A stretch of DNA of 64,000 bases, taken from NCBI RefSeq assembly GCF_014836845.1, contig NZ_JACSQA010000012.1:1-64000 (forward strand), given 5' to 3'. Of this stretch, positions 16,940 to 25,722 are shown in pieces; within the stretch, counting starts at the first letter, position 1; each line of letters opens with the position of its first letter. The notes under the pieces were generated by a model that did no database searches, was not told the DNA's origin, and saw only the letters and a list, made by a program, of their open reading frames with translations. This stretch comes from Ureibacillus galli. GTDB taxonomy: Bacteria; Bacillota; Bacilli; Bacillales_A; Planococcaceae. A program made the translations under genes and the position numbers.

Positions 16940-18088
16940 TCATTTCCCCCTCTTTTGTGAAACTGTTTTTGAATTCCCTTCGATTACCTGTCCTTGATAC
17001 CAAACTTTTTGAACTGGTTTTACATTTAATTCACGCGTTAGCTTTTTATACGTTTTTTCATCTTTGTACGAAAGCAATGTCATTACTTCTCCATCGGCAC
17101 CCGCACGACCTGTACGACCTGAACGGTGGGTATATTGTTCAATTGTATGAGGAACATCCACATGAATCACATGGGTTAACCCTTCAATGTCCAAACCTCG
17201 GGCAGCGATATCTGTCGCAATTAAGATACGTGATTCCCCTTTTCTAAAAGTATCAAGAGCTTTTTTGCGTTCTTCTTTTTTCATATCGGAATGTAATGTT
17301 ACGACTTTAGCGTCCCGATATTTTAATTTTGTTTCTTTCATTAACACTTGGTCAATGTTATTGACGAACGCTAAACCACGCAAACCTTCGATATTTGAGA
17401 GTCTTCTAAGCATATCTGTTTTATCCCGCTCATCCACTTTTATAAAGGAATGAACAACTTTTCCTACTTGTACCATATCCTCAGGTTTAATCTCAATTAA
17501 AACAGGCTCAAACATCATACGGCTCGCCACAAGTTTAATTTCATCTGTAATAGTTGCTGATACAACGACAATTTGTCTTCCATATGCAGCACCTTCTATA
17601 AAGGATTTGACAATCACACGATATTCCCTGCTAAGTAATTGGTCACATTCATCAAGTACGACCGTTTGAATTTCTTTAAGTTTTAATTTATTCGCCCGAG
17701 TCAGTTCATTTAAACGACCTGGCGTGCCAACTACAATCGTTGGTTTTTTCTTCAGCTTTTCAATTTGTCGTGCAGAGTTTGCTCCACCGATTAATTGCTG
17801 AACTGTAATATCCGTACCAGCTGTCCATTCTCGGATGACTTCAACAATTTGCATAGCTAATTCTTGAGATGGAGCAACAATTAAAGCTTGAGTTTGTTTT
17901 TTGCTTCCATCTACTTTATTTAATATCGGGAGAACATATGCTAGCGTTTTACCAGATCCCGTTGGTGATTCTGCTACGACATCTTTACCATCGAGCATTG
18001 CTGGAATCATTTCATCTTGGACTTTCATTGTTGTTTCAAATTTCCACTTACTTTGTAATGTTTCATTTAATAAATTAATAACAGACAT
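16940..18088 (-). CDS. DEAD-box-type RNA helicase (YfmL-like)
   Basis: 382 residues. Helicase motifs: ASPTGSGKT-like ESPTGSGKT (I), PSQELA (Ia), TPGR (Ib), VLDECDQLL (II, here DECD rather than DEAD), SAT (III), IATDIAARGLDIEG (V) and HRSGRTGRAG (VI). The short length, close to 380 residues with no long C-terminal extension, resembles B. subtilis YfmL, which acts in 50S ribosome assembly. The Q motif is weak (FETTMKVQDEMIP). RNA duplex unwinding in the cytoplasm is the family role; the exact target is not shown. Sits directly upstream of the aminopeptidase gene. Confidence 0.9.
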   Translation of the reverse strand: MSVINLLNETLQSKWKFETTMKVQDEMIPAMLDGKDVVAESPTGSGKTLAYVLPILNKVDGSKKQTQALIVAPSQELAMQIVEVIREWTAGTDITVQQLIGGANSARQIEKLKKKPTIVVGTPGRLNELTRANKLKLKEIQTVVLDECDQLLSREYRVIVKSFIEGAAYGRQIVVVSATITDEIKLVASRMMFEPVLIEIKPEDMVQVGKVVHSFIKVDERDKTDMLRRLSNIEGLRGLAFVNNIDQVLMKETKLKYRDAKVVTLHSDMKKEERKKALDTFRKGESRILIATDIAARGLDIEGLTHVIHVDVPHTIEQYTHRSGRTGRAGADGEVMTLLSYKDEKTYKKLTRELNVKPVQKVWYQGQVIEGNSKTVSQKRGK

Positions 18089-18220
18089 TTACGTTTACCT
18101 ACCTTAAGTTACTTGCGTTTAGTGTACCATATTATTGCAGAAATACTCGAAAATTCAACAACCTTTATATGTTTAATTTATTTCAAGGGAGAAATTACAA
18201 AAACTAATATACTCGATTAT

Positions 18221-18262
18221 GAAAAACAGCTAGCCCCATTATATTTTTGAGACTAGCTGTTC
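18221..18262 (-). terminator. Terminator at the end of the T7SS operon
   Basis: On the minus strand AACAGCTAGTCTC and GGGGCTAGCTGTT pair over 13 positions (two G-T pairs) and are followed by TTTTC. It stands right after the last gene (ends 18288). Confidence 0.85.
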
Positions 18263-18287
18263 GTAGATCCTTTAAGAAAATACTCGA

Positions 18288-18512
18288 TTAACGAGCAGTT
18301 TTACATTTCGGACAAACTAATAAATTGGAGTTCATTTGAGATCCACAGTTTCTGCAAATGACTAATGTCATACTTTTATTTGTTTCTGCATTCGTTATTT
18401 TGTTTAATTGCTTTGATAGTTTTTTAACCTTACTAAAAAGGATGAAAAATAAAATGAAGGCAATTACACTTAAAACGATACTTACTATATTAAGTATTAA
18501 ATTTAGCTCCAT
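18288..18512 (-). CDS. Small membrane protein with C-terminal zinc ribbon (last gene of T7SS operon)
   Basis: 74 residues: one hydrophobic helix (about 6-27, ILNIVSIVLSVIAFILFFIL), a short coiled basic stretch (KVKKLSKQLNKI), then CRNCGSQM...CPKCK, a two-CxxC zinc ribbon facing the cytoplasm by the positive-inside rule. It follows the giant surface protein by 14 bases and precedes the operon terminator. The FHA protein at 28206 has a similar ribbon. No named family recognised; a small accessory part of the secretion complex is an inference. Confidence 0.75.
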   Translation of the reverse strand: MELNLILNIVSIVLSVIAFILFFILFSKVKKLSKQLNKITNAETNKSMTLVICRNCGSQMNSNLLVCPKCKTAR

Positions 18513-18526
18513 AGCTATACCTCCAT

Positions 18527-21500
18527 CTATTCTTGAGCTTCTTCATTTGGCCGATTTCGTAAAATAAACCAACCACCGCTTGCTAATAATAGCAAGCCAC
18601 CTCCGCCTAATAAGCCATAGAATAAAGGCTTATTGTTAAACCAGCGAACGAATAAATTTTTCGTAACAAGCAAGTTTTCCACGGCAAGTTCCGTTTCATT
18701 TCCTGCTTTATCTACAGCCGAAATTTGAACATCTTGAGTTTTAGTCGAATTATTCATATAGAAGGAATAATTTCCTTCGATGATGTCATATTCAACTTCT
18801 TCATCATTTACGAGAATATGAATATCACCTAATGCTAAGTTATCCACAACGGAAATATTCGACTGTTTCTTATCAACAGGATATTGCTGATCGTCTTCAA
18901 TATCGAGTGGTGTAATGACCGGCTCTGTTTTATCCATAAAGAAGACAATCTCTGCCTCTTTTGATGAATCCGTCGTGTCATTTATATTACCAGCCATATC
19001 TTTTGAGTAGAGCGATACATTATATTTCCCGTCATTTACAAATAACTTTTTATCGATGACGTATTCATATACGCTCCATTTTCCGTTACCGCCCGAATGG
19101 GAAACGGTATAATCTGTTCCTTCAGCTAACGTTGTTGGAGAACCATTTTTCGCAAGTTTCACTTGTACTGTTTCCCTTGCTAAGTTATCCACATTAATTT
19201 CTTGAACGACGATGTCGATTTCCTTATTAATATAGCCGTTAATTATTTTTTGAACATCTTCGGAGAATAAGTAATTGGAACCGAATCGATTGACAGAATA
19301 CATAATCGTTTGTTTCGTTTCATTACCAGCCATATCACGAACAGTAGCTGTTAATGTATAAATATCATCGTTTTCTTCAACCTTTTCAAAATTCGCCACG
19401 ATAATGCTTTGACCGTTTTGTACATCTGCTTTCGTTGCTTTAAATTGTACTTCTCCTCGGTTCGCACCAACAAGTGATACCGAGACACCTTCTGCATTAA
19501 AGTTTGTATCGGAATAGGTAATAACTGGACTTACCTTATCTGCATAGGCTACTTGATTTTCGACACCTGTAATTTTGAGCTCTGGAGCAGTTTGGTCAAT
19601 AACAAATTCGTCCATTACATAATCCGTCGCTTCATTACCAGCCATATCCATAAAATCAATGTCAAATGTGTAATGACCATCTTGACTATAGTTGATCACT
19701 GCAGTGTACATATCCCCACTGCGAGACCAGCTTCCAACTACTGGCGCTTGTTTTCCAACGCCATTGTCACTAGCTGAACTTGTAATTCGTACTCGACTTG
19801 GGTCAAAGTTGTGTTCTTTAACGGAAATAGTAGCAGTACGAGCCGAATTATAGTATTTTCCATTAACAGGTTCACTTGAACTGCTATAAGTTACATTCAC
19901 TTCTGGCACTGTCTTATCAATTGTGAATTCATCTGCTTCATAATCTGCCGCTTTATTATTGGCTAAATCTTTATAGTCAATATCAAATGTATAGTCCCCA
20001 TCTGCCGTATAGGCAATTCGTGCTACATGCTTAGATTGGTCTGGATTTTCTGCGTTATAAGAAGTTGTCCAGCCCGTTAGCTTTGGTATAACGCCGTCTG
20101 AATTTTGAATGGATGCCAGCACATCATCGGCATTAAAGTTTCGCTCAGTAATCGTAATTGTTGCTGTACGATTTTCATTATAGTAATCATTATTTTGTGG
20201 ATCCGGTGAATTATTGTCATAAACAACGTCGATAGTCGGTGTTGATTTATCTATACTGAATTGGATTTTTTCAGTAGATGTATGACCAGCTCTATCCTTC
20301 ATCTTCACATTCAACACAATATCATTACTATTATTTTTCACAACAATATTTTTTGTCATTTCATAGACTAAGTTCTTCTCAGTAGAAGTTTTTGACCAAC
20401 CTTCTTTTGCCCCTGATAATGAACCATCATTTTGAATAACCATTTTTCCTGATTGGTTATTTTTTGTATCATATTTGGATACGACAGACCATTCAATCTC
20501 CGCAATTCCTGAATACGTATCGACGATTGACAGAGAAATCGGAACATCTTTGTTATATAAATCTTGTCCAGATTTCGTTTTTAACGTTGTATTAGGCTTT
20601 TCAATGTTAATATGAGTCTCTTTTTCATGTTGAGCTGCTGATTCAACAACAGTACCGTCTGGAGAAAAAGATTTTCCTGTATTTGTTACTTTATCTGTCG
20701 GAATTGCATAAATTTGACCTTTAAAGTTTTTCGGTACTTTAATAACAATTTGACTGTTTGTTTTAATTGGTGCAATTTGTCCAATTTGTGCTTTTGAAAT
20801 TTCTTTTAACGAACCATTCGATTGAACTGCATAATATTTTCCGTTATCAAAATCGTGTAAGTACGCTTTGATGGATTGTAAGCCACTCGTTTTTTCATTT
20901 TTCACTTGTGGGTCATATGCTTTTACAATGACTTGTGTCTCTTCTTTAAAGTAAAATCCGTATTCATTAATTTCTACTACATTTTTTAATTCTTTCGTAG
21001 AATCAACAGCTACAAAGTTACCATTAGAAGTTTTCGTTAAAAATCGGTACTCATCAACGATTGGATTTGTAATATCTTTATAAATTGTCTTTTCTTTCTT
21101 ATAGGTATTTCCTGCGTTATCTTCCACATACACGGAAATATGATAAGAACCATCTTCATTGATTGGAATTTCACTTGTTTTCAATTCATAAACTTGTTCT
21201 TCTGTTAGTTTACTATCATTCGAAGAAAAGTCTTTCATCAATTGATGCTCATTTACTTTGATGTCTACTTTATTTAATCCTGATTCCGCGTCTTTTGCTG
21301 AAACTTTAAATACCACATCACCATTGTATATCGATTGATCATTTGCAATAACACCTTTATTTGGGATGATATCGATATTGGCTACTGGCGCTACATCTTC
21401 AATTTGTACATAACCCGTAATAGATGCCATATTGGAATTATCCGTATTAATTAAAGCTCTTGTTTCATGGTTTGTATAATCCGTCAAAATGACTTCTATT

Positions 21501-24500
21501 GTCCCTTCATAGGAAGAGTCCTCAATAATAAATGTATTATTTTCTTTCGCCACATCCGAATCTACAAGTTCAATCGTTTTTCCTTCGTCTGAACCGACTA
21601 ATTTGACTTCTTTAATCCCCGAGCCGTTTTCGTTATCTTTTGAATGAACTTTAATTTTAATTTTTTCATTAAAGAAAGTACCGAAAGTTAAGAAATTAAT
21701 CGCTTTACCAATAGCACCATCGTTTACTGTAGATAATGTAATCGCAGGTTCTCCATCTAATTGAGGTGCCTCTTTATCAATATAAACCGTTTTTTCGAGC
21801 TCTGATTGATTGCCTGCATTATCCTCAACTATAACGGATAACTCATAGGAACCATCGTCACTAACATTCAAATCTTTAGTATTGATTGTATAAACTTGTT
21901 CAGTCGTTTTCTCTGAATAGTTATAAGACTGGATTTCTTTACCATTTATTAAAAGATCAACTTTATGAATACCAGCTTCTACATCATTCGTTTCTACTTT
22001 AAATGTGACATCTTGGCTGTAATACTCTTTTCCATGCAAGTTGATATTCGTTGTTTTTTCTGGCATATCAATCGTCGCTTTGATTTCAGGCGCTTTTTTA
22101 TCAAATACGATACTACCTTCTTCATCAGCTAGATTTGAGTTCGTATTATTTATTAAAGCTGTGTATTCATTACCTAAATAGTCTTTTAATGTAATATTGA
22201 ATGCCCCTTCAAATTGATCAGCATCAATTGTAAAGGTAACTTTTTCATTATCTTCCGTAGCATCCGTTTTAACTATTTCAACGTCACCGCTTGCACTTGT
22301 TATTTCTACCGTTTCGATACCTGAACCTTTTTCAGTATCAGCCGATTGAACGACAATTTTCACTTTTTCATTAAAGAAAGCACCGAAGGTAATAATATTT
22401 AAAAACTCCGCAAAGGATCCGTCATTTTCTTTTGTAAATAATATTTTATCCGTTAGTTGTGGAGCTGTTTTGTCTATATAGACTGTTTTTGTTGATGTCG
22501 TTTTATTACCTGCATTATCGACTGTCTCAACTTCTACCTGAAATTCTCCATCGTCTAGCGTATAGTTAGAAGTATTAATAACTGTACTAAAGCTTTTCGT
22601 AATTTGAGTATCGAAGTTCGCATTTTCTAGTGGAATCACTTCACCATTTACTTTCACTTCAACACTTCTAATTCCTGCCCCTACATCTTCAATTGAAATT
22701 GGTAATTCAAAATTGTCTTTATAATAATGATGTTCATCTCTTACGTAATTCGCTTCAGGTGCCTTCATTTCAACAACTGGAGCATCTTTATCTAAGACAA
22801 TTTTTCCATCTTCATTTAATAGGTTGGAATTGGCATCTGTCACTTGAATTTCTTCCGTTGTGTTATTGTTATTATCTTTTAAAATAACCGAAAGACTTCC
22901 ATCAACAATTTCATCTACCGAATCGACTTCAAACGTATAGACTGTTCCATCTTCAGACACCGATTTTGTTTCAATTTCTGCATCTTCATCTGAAGATTTT
23001 AACTGTACTTCTTTTACCCCTGATTGTGAGTCTTCTGTATTTACAGTTACTTCAAATTTTTCTGAGAAAAATGCACCAAATGTTAAAAAACGAATAAACC
23101 CTTCAATCAAATTTGTTTCGTCTTGAACGATGTTAATAGCGGCTTTTTCTCCAAGAAGGGAAGGTGCAGTCGTATCGACATTCACATGAACCATTTCAGT
23201 TGTCTTATTGCCAGCCTTATCCGTTACTTGTATTTCATATTTGGCTGAAGTTTTCATCATCTCTTCTGGAATATTAAATGAAAACTCATTTGTATCAGCG
23301 TTATATGTTGCATCGGCAAAAGCAGTTTCTGTTTCACTTACTAAACGATATTGAACTGTGGCAACATCCGTGGCATAACTTATACCTTGATAATCTTGCG
23401 GTTCATTATTAATCAAACCGGATACTTTTGTAACCGAACTATGCCAAATGTCTCCGTCTTCTGATTCATAACGGTTTTCACCAGAAATATCAATTTGTTC
23501 AAACTTTGGAGCCTCTGAATCAAAAACGATCGTTAACGGATCATTTAACTCAAAAGAATTTTTCTTAAAGATAGATGACTTAACGGATATCTTTTCAATT
23601 TTTATATTTTCTGTAATGTTAAATACTTTTTTATAATCTCCGTCATCTTCTAATTTAAATTTTTTTCCATCTTCGTGTGTAAAGGAAACAACTGCATCCT
23701 TTCCTAATAAGTAATACGATTGACCATCTTGTTTACGTAAGCTATCTTCCGATAACCCCGTAACCATAATTTTATTTTCCGTAAGCTGATCAATGATTGT
23801 ATTTTGCACCGTACTTTCAAGTACTTGCAATTCGATTTCTGTCGTAACATTCAATAATTCGATTTTTAACTCGTTTTCAATATCAGTTTCTGAAACCGTA
23901 AAGAATTCACTTGTTAACTCATCTTCTGTTAATATTTCATTGTTATCTACATCTAAAGGTTGTAAAGTCTCCAAGCCTTTTATTATTTTAAAACCTGCGA
24001 AGTTCGTATCATCATTATTAAACTTCATTAAAAAGCTAATATTTTGACCGTGTGACACTTTATCTTCTGTTGTTTCAACCGAAATATTGTTGCTGCCCGT
24101 TACAACAAACGGATAAATTTTATCTACCAAAGTCGTTTTTACGTTTACATTTTGTTGAACTTTTTCAAACGTATAAGTTAACTTTGTTACTTGCTCTTCA
24201 TATGTTTCTACACTGACATCATCTGAATCAATCAGTTCTGTTTCATCTATTACGAAACTACTAATCACCTTTGACGTTTCAGTAGGTTGAACTTCTACTT
24301 TAATATCTGTATTTGGATTTACTTTAATTAGTTGATTTTCAATTGTAAAATCTGATTCATCCGTATCAATTACATGAACAGTAACATCAGAATTAAATTC
24401 AATAAAATAATTTTGGACTGCAAAGGTAACTTCAATTGTTACATCGCTATTATATGAATCAAGCACTTTTTCAAAAGTTGTGACTTCATGCTTTTTCTTC

Positions 24501-25147
24501 TCAATTTGCAATGGTGTTAACCCTTGTAAAGATGTCTCATCAACTAAAGGAATCGAAGTACCGTTAATTTTAATATCCGAAATATAAGATCCTTTATCCG
24601 CATTCGCCTTCAATGTTACTTGGTCATTACTTTTAAACTCAATTGGTTCTGTTGTATCTTGATTATTTAAAGTTACCTGACCGGAAGCTTCATCCTCTTC
24701 ATTGGATGTTACTGAATATTGATATGTTACTACCTCTTCACCAGTACCTGGTTCCGTTGGGGTTGGTTCCCCTTCACCTGGTAGTGGCTCTGTTGGAGTA
24801 GTTTCCCCTCCTCCTGGAGTCGGTTCGGTTGGAGTACTCTCTCCTTCTTCTGGAGTTGGTTCTGCTGGGGTAGTTTCCCCTTCTTCAGGAGTTGGTTCTG
24901 TAACAGTTGGGTCCCCTTGTTCTGTAGTCGGTTCGGTTGGAGCAACTTCCCCTTGTTCTGTCGTTGGCTCTGTCGGGGTAACTTCGCCTTCATTGGTGGA
25001 CTCATTTGTAGTATCTTGCCCTTCAACAGCTTCTGCCGAAATGATTTGTGAAACCATATAAAATGGCATATTATAAGTGATTAAAGTAAAGGCAACAAAG
25101 AGGTAAAATATTTTTGTTAATAAATTAGTTCGCTTCTTTTCGTCCAC
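18527..25147 (-). CDS. Giant Ig-like repeat surface protein, membrane-anchored at both ends
   Basis: About 2206 residues. N-terminal hydrophobic segment (FYLFVAFTLITYNMPFYMV, possible cleavage after SAEA), a Pro/Thr/Glu repeat of ~100 residues (EPTPEEGETTP units), beta-rich domains, then at least three copies of a ~200-residue block (FFNEKVKI / FFNEKIKI, QSGV / GSGI) and bacterial Ig-like modules with DKTAPQL, YYNENRTATITITERNF and YYNSARTATISVKEHNF. The end is a Gly/Leu-rich helix plus a short tail RNRPNEEAQE; no LPXTG. GTG 25147 has GGAGG before it; ATG 25174 does not. It lies in the T7SS operon. Its large ectodomain between membrane segments recalls EsaA/YueB only in layout; an equivalent role is inferred. 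Confidence 0.85.
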   Translation of the reverse strand: MDEKKRTNLLTKIFYLFVAFTLITYNMPFYMVSQIISAEAVEGQDTTNESTNEGEVTPTEPTTEQGEVAPTEPTTEQGDPTVTEPTPEEGETTPAEPTPEEGESTPTEPTPGGGETTPTEPLPGEGEPTPTEPGTGEEVVTYQYSVTSNEEDEASGQVTLNNQDTTEPIEFKSNDQVTLKANADKGSYISDIKINGTSIPLVDETSLQGLTPLQIEKKKHEVTTFEKVLDSYNSDVTIEVTFAVQNYFIEFNSDVTVHVIDTDESDFTIENQLIKVNPNTDIKVEVQPTETSKVISSFVIDETELIDSDDVSVETYEEQVTKLTYTFEKVQQNVNVKTTLVDKIYPFVVTGSNNISVETTEDKVSHGQNISFLMKFNNDDTNFAGFKIIKGLETLQPLDVDNNEILTEDELTSEFFTVSETDIENELKIELLNVTTEIELQVLESTVQNTIIDQLTENKIMVTGLSEDSLRKQDGQSYYLLGKDAVVSFTHEDGKKFKLEDDGDYKKVFNITENIKIEKISVKSSIFKKNSFELNDPLTIVFDSEAPKFEQIDISGENRYESEDGDIWHSSVTKVSGLINNEPQDYQGISYATDVATVQYRLVSETETAFADATYNADTNEFSFNIPEEMMKTSAKYEIQVTDKAGNKTTEMVHVNVDTTAPSLLGEKAAINIVQDETNLIEGFIRFLTFGAFFSEKFEVTVNTEDSQSGVKEVQLKSSDEDAEIETKSVSEDGTVYTFEVDSVDEIVDGSLSVILKDNNNNTTEEIQVTDANSNLLNEDGKIVLDKDAPVVEMKAPEANYVRDEHHYYKDNFELPISIEDVGAGIRSVEVKVNGEVIPLENANFDTQITKSFSTVINTSNYTLDDGEFQVEVETVDNAGNKTTSTKTVYIDKTAPQLTDKILFTKENDGSFAEFLNIITFGAFFNEKVKIVVQSADTEKGSGIETVEITSASGDVEIVKTDATEDNEKVTFTIDADQFEGAFNITLKDYLGNEYTALINNTNSNLADEEGSIVFDKKAPEIKATIDMPEKTTNINLHGKEYYSQDVTFKVETNDVEAGIHKVDLLINGKEIQSYNYSEKTTEQVYTINTKDLNVSDDGSYELSVIVEDNAGNQSELEKTVYIDKEAPQLDGEPAITLSTVNDGAIGKAINFLTFGTFFNEKIKIKVHSKDNENGSGIKEVKLVGSDEGKTIELVDSDVAKENNTFIIEDSSYEGTIEVILTDYTNHETRALINTDNSNMASITGYVQIEDVAPVANIDIIPNKGVIANDQSIYNGDVVFKVSAKDAESGLNKVDIKVNEHQLMKDFSSNDSKLTEEQVYELKTSEIPINEDGSYHISVYVEDNAGNTYKKEKTIYKDITNPIVDEYRFLTKTSNGNFVAVDSTKELKNVVEINEYGFYFKEETQVIVKAYDPQVKNEKTSGLQSIKAYLHDFDNGKYYAVQSNGSLKEISKAQIGQIAPIKTNSQIVIKVPKNFKGQIYAIPTDKVTNTGKSFSPDGTVVESAAQHEKETHINIEKPNTTLKTKSGQDLYNKDVPISLSIVDTYSGIAEIEWSVVSKYDTKNNQSGKMVIQNDGSLSGAKEGWSKTSTEKNLVYEMTKNIVVKNNSNDIVLNVKMKDRAGHTSTEKIQFSIDKSTPTIDVVYDNNSPDPQNNDYYNENRTATITITERNFNADDVLASIQNSDGVIPKLTGWTTSYNAENPDQSKHVARIAYTADGDYTFDIDYKDLANNKAADYEADEFTIDKTVPEVNVTYSSSSEPVNGKYYNSARTATISVKEHNFDPSRVRITSSASDNGVGKQAPVVGSWSRSGDMYTAVINYSQDGHYTFDIDFMDMAGNEATDYVMDEFVIDQTAPELKITGVENQVAYADKVSPVITYSDTNFNAEGVSVSLVGANRGEVQFKATKADVQNGQSIIVANFEKVEENDDIYTLTATVRDMAGNETKQTIMYSVNRFGSNYLFSEDVQKIINGYINKEIDIVVQEINVDNLARETVQVKLAKNGSPTTLAEGTDYTVSHSGGNGKWSVYEYVIDKKLFVNDGKYNVSLYSKDMAGNINDTTDSSKEAEIVFFMDKTEPVITPLDIEDDQQYPVDKKQSNISVVDNLALGDIHILVNDEEVEYDIIEGNYSFYMNNSTKTQDVQISAVDKAGNETELAVENLLVTKNLFVRWFNNKPLFYGLLGGGGLLLLASGGWFILRNRPNEEAQE
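24742..25014 (-). repeat. Direct repeats coding for Pro-Thr-Glu stalk
   Basis: About eight imperfect units of 30-36 bases coding for motifs such as TPTEPTPEEGE. They form a flexible, probably extended stalk just after the signal segment of the giant protein. Copy number may vary between strains by slippage. Confidence 0.8.
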
Positions 25148-25706
25148 GTTCTTCCACACCTCCAATAGTTTCATTTGTATGTACTGTTATTACTTCTTTT
25201 TCTAGTACAAACTCTTCATGAATATCTTCTGTCGCATTATTTAATTTCGTTATTCCTTCGTCTAAAACGGTCGTACCGCCGTCATGTAATGCAGTTGTCC
25301 CATATTGTGCACCAAGTACGGTCGTTTCCTCGATAGGAATAGGAAGTGCATTACTTGCTAATAATGTTGTTTCTTCTACTAAAAGTTCCGTTTCATCTCC
25401 AACGAAAACTTCTTGAGCAGTTGATGTTTTTGCTGTCGGGATATTGACTTGCTGCTGTTTGTCTCCTCTAGTAACTGGATTATTTGTAGAGACGGGATCA
25501 TATTGGGTAACCCTTGAATAATTGCGATGGGCATTTTCAGTACTTTCCCGAATCTCGCGTATTTTTCTTTCAGCCGTCTTCCCAGTTAAATCATTATAAA
25601 TAGACAAAATCCCCATTTTATAAAACATAATAATTGCCACTATTAATAAGAGACCTCCGAGGGAGTATCCTACAATGGACAAAATCAACCATATTTGTGC
25701 ATCCAT
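25125..25706 (-). CDS. Single-pass membrane protein with repeated TTVL-type motifs
   Basis: 193 residues from ATG 25706 (GGAG upstream; an earlier in-frame start at 25748 has no support). A hydrophobic helix at residues 4-28 (IWLILSIVGYSLGGLLLIV) is followed by a basic segment and a long polar, probably disordered cytoplasmic tail. The tail carries ETTLLAS, EETTVLGAQ, GTTALHD and GTTVLDEG. The same ETTVLG/GTTVLG motif occurs twice in the FHA protein of this operon. Acidic-Thr-Thr-hydrophobic sequences are typical phosphothreonine targets read by FHA domains, so this is a candidate kinase substrate and scaffold. The 3' end overlaps the giant protein gene. No named family recognised. Confidence 0.75.
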   Translation of the reverse strand: MDAQIWLILSIVGYSLGGLLLIVAIIMFYKMGILSIYNDLTGKTAERKIREIRESTENAHRNYSRVTQYDPVSTNNPVTRGDKQQQVNIPTAKTSTAQEVFVGDETELLVEETTLLASNALPIPIEETTVLGAQYGTTALHDGGTTVLDEGITKLNNATEDIHEEFVLEKEVITVHTNETIGGVEERGRKEAN

Positions 25707-25722
25707 GTAATCGTCTCCTCTC

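Noticed and set aside
24730-25026. Alternative minus-strand frame rich in Gln/Lys
   Set aside because: Out-of-frame reading of the Pro-Thr-Glu repeat of the giant protein.
18527-25147. Sortase-anchored adhesin
   Set aside because: No LPXTG motif; the C-terminus is a membrane helix with a short polar tail.
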